From: Mycobacteroides franklinii | GTDB taxonomy: Bacteria > Actinomycetota > Actinomycetes > Mycobacteriales > Mycobacteriaceae | Assembly (NCBI RefSeq): GCF_002013895.1 | Contig: NZ_MAFQ01000021.1 | Location: forward strand, 1-64,000 | Reading direction: 5' to 3' | Length of the DNA: 64,000 bases | Shown here: in pieces, positions 60,709 through 64,000 of the stretch | Layout: each line of letters begins with the position of its first letter | How positions within the stretch are numbered: the first letter of the stretch is position 1 | Program-made: the position numbers and the translations under genes | The notes under the pieces: model-generated | Databases searched by the model: none | Told to the model about the DNA's origin: nothing | The model's input: only the letters and a program-made list of their open reading frames with translations

Positions 60709-61602
60709 TTAGCGACGCTGTGCCGTGGTGATCGCTGCCCGGCCGTCGGCAGGTGATCGACTGACATACGTCGGTGCGTAGTGCTGCAGTAACTCGAACG
60801 TGGTCAGGTGTGCCTCGCACGTGAAACCGTGTGAGGCGAGCAGAGCGTCGGCGTCGGCCGCGGTGAGACCGGTGAGATACGGCTCGCCGAATCGTGCGGC
60901 CGCCTGTGTCCAGAGCCGTGCGCGAGCGGAGGTGCTGTCCCCGGCCACGACATTGGTATCCAGGTAGTCGAAAACCAGTCGGCTGCCCGGCGCGCAGACC
61001 GCGGCGAGATCGGCCAGCGTCGCGTCCAGGGCTTCCCGGGTGAGATAGGCGGTCACTCCGAGCCAGATGATCAGACTGGGCCGGGTGGGATCGAACCCGC
61101 CCTCCAGAAGCTTCTCGCGGAGCGCGTCGTGCTCGAAATCGCAAGGTACCCAAACGATGTGATCGTTTCCGTCGCACGGCCGGAGCCGTTCCATGACGGC
61201 GCGTTTGTCCGCTTGAGTGGGAGGCGCGTCGACCTCGAAGATCTTCACTGGGCTGTCCGCGGCCCGGCGCAACGACGTGGTATCGAATCCGGCACCCAGC
61301 AGCACCACCTGATCGACACCGTCGTTGATGACGGCCTCAAGCACGTCGTCGGTGTAGCGCGCTCGCAAGACCAGGAAGAAGTGGCCGGCGGCACCGAATA
61401 CGGATTTCAGTAATTCGATGAATGCGCGGGCGGCCAGGGGATGGATCAAACACACCCGCAACAGGGGACTACGGATGAAGTACCGCGAATAGGGATCGTC
61501 TAGCAGACGACGATCCGGTGGCTGTAGCGTCTCGGCCGCGCGTTGGGCGGCGCAGGATTGCGCCGTAAAACTCGCCCGACGATCTAGACGGCGACTTTTC
61601 AC
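60709..61602 (-). CDS. Class I SAM-dependent methyltransferase (TIGR00027 type)
   Basis: Second TIGR00027-type methyltransferase, 297 residues: RASFTAQSCAAQRAAE, VVLLGAGFDTTSLRRAADSPVKIFEVDAPPTQADKRAVMERL and IIWLGVTAYLTREALDATLADL. Same family as the gene at 8739-9608. GTG 61602 is preceded by GGAG eight bases upstream. It follows the mmpL gene on the same strand after 67 bases, so it could act on a product exported by that transporter; that link is inference. Confidence 0.82.
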   Translation of the reverse strand: MKSRRLDRRASFTAQSCAAQRAAETLQPPDRRLLDDPYSRYFIRSPLLRVCLIHPLAARAFIELLKSVFGAAGHFFLVLRARYTDDVLEAVINDGVDQVVLLGAGFDTTSLRRAADSPVKIFEVDAPPTQADKRAVMERLRPCDGNDHIVWVPCDFEHDALREKLLEGGFDPTRPSLIIWLGVTAYLTREALDATLADLAAVCAPGSRLVFDYLDTNVVAGDSTSARARLWTQAAARFGEPYLTGLTAADADALLASHGFTCEAHLTTFELLQHYAPTYVSRSPADGRAAITTAQRR

Positions 61603-61669
61603 GCGCCGGTCTCCGTATCTGGTGTACAGCCATTATCTATTCTGCGGTTTTTGGACAAAGGTTTCCTTT

Positions 61670-64000
61670 TTATATCGGGCTCGCACCGGTCGTTGAGCGA
61701 ACCAGTGATGGGTCCGTTTCCCTCAGCGCGCGGCACGGCACCCGCATGGGCCACCAGAACCACCGGCCCAGGAGGGTCGCGATGGAGGGGATGACGAGCG
61801 AGCGGACGATGAGCGTGTCGAGCAGGAGCCCGACGCCGACCGTGGTGCCGATCTGGGCCAGGGTGCTGGAGTAGCCGGCGATCAGCGCGAACATCGTGAA
61901 ACCGAAGATCAGACCCGCGGTGGTGACCACACTGCCCGTGCCCACCATGGAACGGATGATCCCGGTCTTGATTCCGGCACGTAACTCTTCTTTGAAGCGG
62001 GCCACGAGTAGCAAGTTGTAGTCGGCGCCGACCGCGACCAAGAAGATGAAGGAGCACGGTGCGACCGCCCAGTGCAACGGCAGACCCACGCCGTATTGCC
62101 AGATGGCGACACTGAGCCCCCACGCGGAGAGAAATGACAGTCCCACGGTGCCGACGACGGCGACCGCGGCGACGAAGCTGCGCAGCAGCAGCAGGACTAC
62201 GCAGAACACGAAGGCGAATGCTGCCACCGCGCTGGTGATGAAGTCTTCCTTGGCGAAGGCGGCGATGTTGAGCAGGGTGCCTCCGGCTCCACCGATGCTC
62301 ACCGTGCTGCCGCCGAGTGAGGTGCCTTTGAGTGCTGCCTTCGCGGTGGGGACGATCTTTGCGCTGTAATCCATGCTCTCCCGGCTGAAGGAGTTCACAT
62401 CGCCCATGACCAGCATCCGGGTGATCTTGCCGTCCGGGGAGAAGAAGACGGACATCGCGGATTGGAACAGCGGGGACTCGAAGGCCTGACTGGGGAGGAA
62501 GAAGTATCCGCTCGGGTCACCCTTCATATAGGTGTCGGCGATCTCCCGTAGGAACTGGGTGACCTCATTCATTTGCAGCAGCAGCGAGTCGGCCATGCCG
62601 CGGATGGGCGTCAGCGTTCGTTGCGCGTCGGCGAGGAACTGGTCCAACATGCGGACCTGAATCACCAAGTTCGGCAACGACTCTGAGGCGACACGGGAGG
62701 CGTCCACAAGATCCTCGAACTTGCGCCCTCCGGAATCGTTGAGTGCGTCGAGCACCGAGAGTCCGGTCAGCGCCGTGTTGCAGGGAAGGATCTGTTTGCA
62801 ATCGGGGACCATGTCCACGAGCTGGCCTGCCGTATCGATGCCGCCCGCGAGCAGCGGCTGCATCTCGTTGTGGACGCCCTTCGCCATCTTCAACAAGTCG
62901 ATGAGACGTTGCCGGGTGGCCTTGCCCGTACCGCCGGGAAGCTCGACGGCGCGCTGGGTGACCTGAAGATCCCTGAGGACTACCTTGACCCCCACGGAGA
63001 GCTGATCGATTTGGCCGGTGATTCGGGCGATGCCGTTGAGTTGTGTGCTGACCATCTCGGCTATTTGGGACATCCGTTCGCCGATGTATCCGCCTTGGTA
63101 GGTCAGGGTGCCTTGAGGCAGCGGCGAGATGAGCGGGCGGGTGATGCCTTGCACCGCTTGCACACCGTCGACGCTGTAGACGGCATTGGTCAGCTTCGCG
63201 AGCGCGATCAGGTCCGCGGAGTTGCGCATGTCGTGATCGGCCTCGACGAAGAGCAGATTCGGGTTCAGCATGTTGGGGGGCAGGTGCCTATCGGCGGCAT
63301 CGAGGCCCAGGTTTGCTTCGGTGTTGGCCGGTTGGGCCGCCCGCTCGTTGTAGCTGATGACATACGTCGGCAGCACGAGAATGGCGAGTGCGAGCACGGC
63401 GAGGCTGCCGGCCAGTACCGGGCCGGGCCAGCGGACCACGTGGGTGGCGATGCGTCTCCAGCGCCGGATGGCCCGGTCGCCGCGGGGCTCGTAGAGTCCG
63501 AGCCTGCAACCGATCGCCAGTAGCGCGGGGCCCAGGGTCAGCGCCGCGGCCAGCGCGGTGAGGATGCCGATGGTGCACGGCAGACCGGACGTGGAAAATG
63601 CGGCGAGCCTGGTCAGGGTCATACATGCCGTCGCGCCCGCCACGGTCAGTCCGGAGGCGAAGATGATGCGCTGCACACTCGATAACGCGGTGTAGTACGC
63701 CGTCGTGGGGTCCTGGCCGGCTCGTCGTGCCTCTTGATATCGGCCCAGCAGGAAGATGCCGTAGTCGGTCCCCGCACCGAGGACGATGCCGGCCAGCAGG
63801 CTCGAGGCGAATATGGAGATGCCGATGACGCCGCGTTCGCCGAGAAGGGCGACGATCGGTCGGGCCGTCACCAGGGCAACCGCCACGACCAGCAGCGGCA
63901 TCGATGCCGTGAACAGCGAGCGGTAGGTCAACGACATGATGATCGTGATGCAGATGGCGCACGCGATGATGATCGGCAGGATCGACCGGTTGATCGCCAG
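61670..64000 (-). CDS. MmpL-family RND transporter (5' part beyond the window)
   Basis: C-terminal three quarters of a mycobacterial MmpL lipid exporter; the reading frame stays open to base 64000, so the N-terminus is missing. 776 residues are visible. Both proton-relay Asp-Tyr pairs are seen: GTDYGIFLLGRYQEARR in the first repeat and GADYNLLLVARFKEELRAG in the second, with a large extracytoplasmic domain (YNERAAQPANTEANLGLDAADRHLPPNMLNPNLLFVEADHD onward) between. The C-terminus is short (PSLVRSTTGASPI). Which MmpL it is, and its lipid cargo, cannot be told without the missing part and its neighbours. Confidence 0.9.
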   Translation of the reverse strand: MAINRSILPIIIACAICITIIMSLTYRSLFTASMPLLVVAVALVTARPIVALLGERGVIGISIFASSLLAGIVLGAGTDYGIFLLGRYQEARRAGQDPTTAYYTALSSVQRIIFASGLTVAGATACMTLTRLAAFSTSGLPCTIGILTALAAALTLGPALLAIGCRLGLYEPRGDRAIRRWRRIATHVVRWPGPVLAGSLAVLALAILVLPTYVISYNERAAQPANTEANLGLDAADRHLPPNMLNPNLLFVEADHDMRNSADLIALAKLTNAVYSVDGVQAVQGITRPLISPLPQGTLTYQGGYIGERMSQIAEMVSTQLNGIARITGQIDQLSVGVKVVLRDLQVTQRAVELPGGTGKATRQRLIDLLKMAKGVHNEMQPLLAGGIDTAGQLVDMVPDCKQILPCNTALTGLSVLDALNDSGGRKFEDLVDASRVASESLPNLVIQVRMLDQFLADAQRTLTPIRGMADSLLLQMNEVTQFLREIADTYMKGDPSGYFFLPSQAFESPLFQSAMSVFFSPDGKITRMLVMGDVNSFSRESMDYSAKIVPTAKAALKGTSLGGSTVSIGGAGGTLLNIAAFAKEDFITSAVAAFAFVFCVVLLLLRSFVAAVAVVGTVGLSFLSAWGLSVAIWQYGVGLPLHWAVAPCSFIFLVAVGADYNLLLVARFKEELRAGIKTGIIRSMVGTGSVVTTAGLIFGFTMFALIAGYSSTLAQIGTTVGVGLLLDTLIVRSLVIPSIATLLGRWFWWPMRVPCRALRETDPSLVRSTTGASPI

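Noticed and set aside
1..64000. CRISPR arrays, insertion sequences, tRNA or rRNA genes
   Set aside because: No regularly spaced repeats, transposase-like frames, terminal inverted repeats, or cloverleaf/rRNA sequences were seen on either strand.

Overview
The window is chromosomal DNA from a high-GC actinobacterium, almost certainly a rapidly growing mycobacterium. The Pup-proteasome genes (mpa, dop, pup, prcB, prcA, pafA, pafB, pafC), the tatA-tatC-helY-exonuclease-pepE block, the cobalamin block, a split lnt/ppm1 pair, rbpA and an MmpL transporter are all recognisable by recalled similarity to M. tuberculosis proteins. The many compact divergent pairs and the gene content suggest the Mycobacteroides abscessus/chelonae group, but that placement is inference. 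No tRNA, rRNA, insertion sequence, phage or CRISPR array was seen, and no gene-free stretch exceeds 300 bases.

Layout: 1-4.4 kb, a CocE/NonD hydrolase, a DesA-type desaturase with a palindromic operator and an RhlE-type helicase. 4.7-8.7 kb, trmI, two MTB12-domain exported proteins (one the lipoprotein LppK) and mpa. 8.7-18.5 kb, an accessory block lying between mpa and dop: two methyltransferases, a mycothiol-type DinB protein, a membrane protein, the ECF sigma factor sigL with its anti-sigma rslA, and a four-gene biosynthesis-like operon (ThDP enzyme, unknown protein, KASIII-like enzyme, PLP aminotransferase). 18.6-22.7 kb, dop-pup-prcB-prcA and a PAP2 phosphatase. 22.8-31.2 kb, an ESX/WXG100-like pair, a sulfonate-type ABC importer, an ankyrin protein, an amidase and a glycosyltransferase. 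31.4-42.9 kb, pafA, a DUF559 protein, pafB-pafC, tatA-tatC-helY, a DUF4333 protein with a strong terminator, a 5'-3' exonuclease and pepE. 42.9-53.7 kb, an Rv2074-like flavin/F420 protein, an SDR, and cobalamin genes cobL-cobM-cobK, then cobIJ-cobH-cobG divergent from cobN. 53.7-64 kb, two F420-type oxidoreductases, fxsA, an amidohydrolase, lnt, ppm1, an SDR, rbpA, a third methyltransferase and the 3' part of an mmpL gene cut by the window edge.

The most notable discovery is a pair of identical ECF promoter motifs, TGAACC-N16-CGTGTA. One precedes sigL and the other ends six bases before the ATG of the four-gene operon next door. This makes sigL-rslA plus the operon a self-contained, sigma-controlled metabolic module. 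Its KASIII-like enzyme keeps the catalytic Cys and Asn but has Asn where the catalytic His should be.

Two other signals cross gene boundaries. Many start codons sit 6-8 bases after a TANNNT -10 box without a Shine-Dalgarno sequence (dop, pafA, pafB, pepE and others), implying widespread leaderless transcripts. A dispersed 21-22 bp repeat (core CTTCGCGCAAGC-RGCTCAT) occurs within the ends of sigL, pafB, the amidohydrolase (twice in tandem) and, in degenerate form, cobL.
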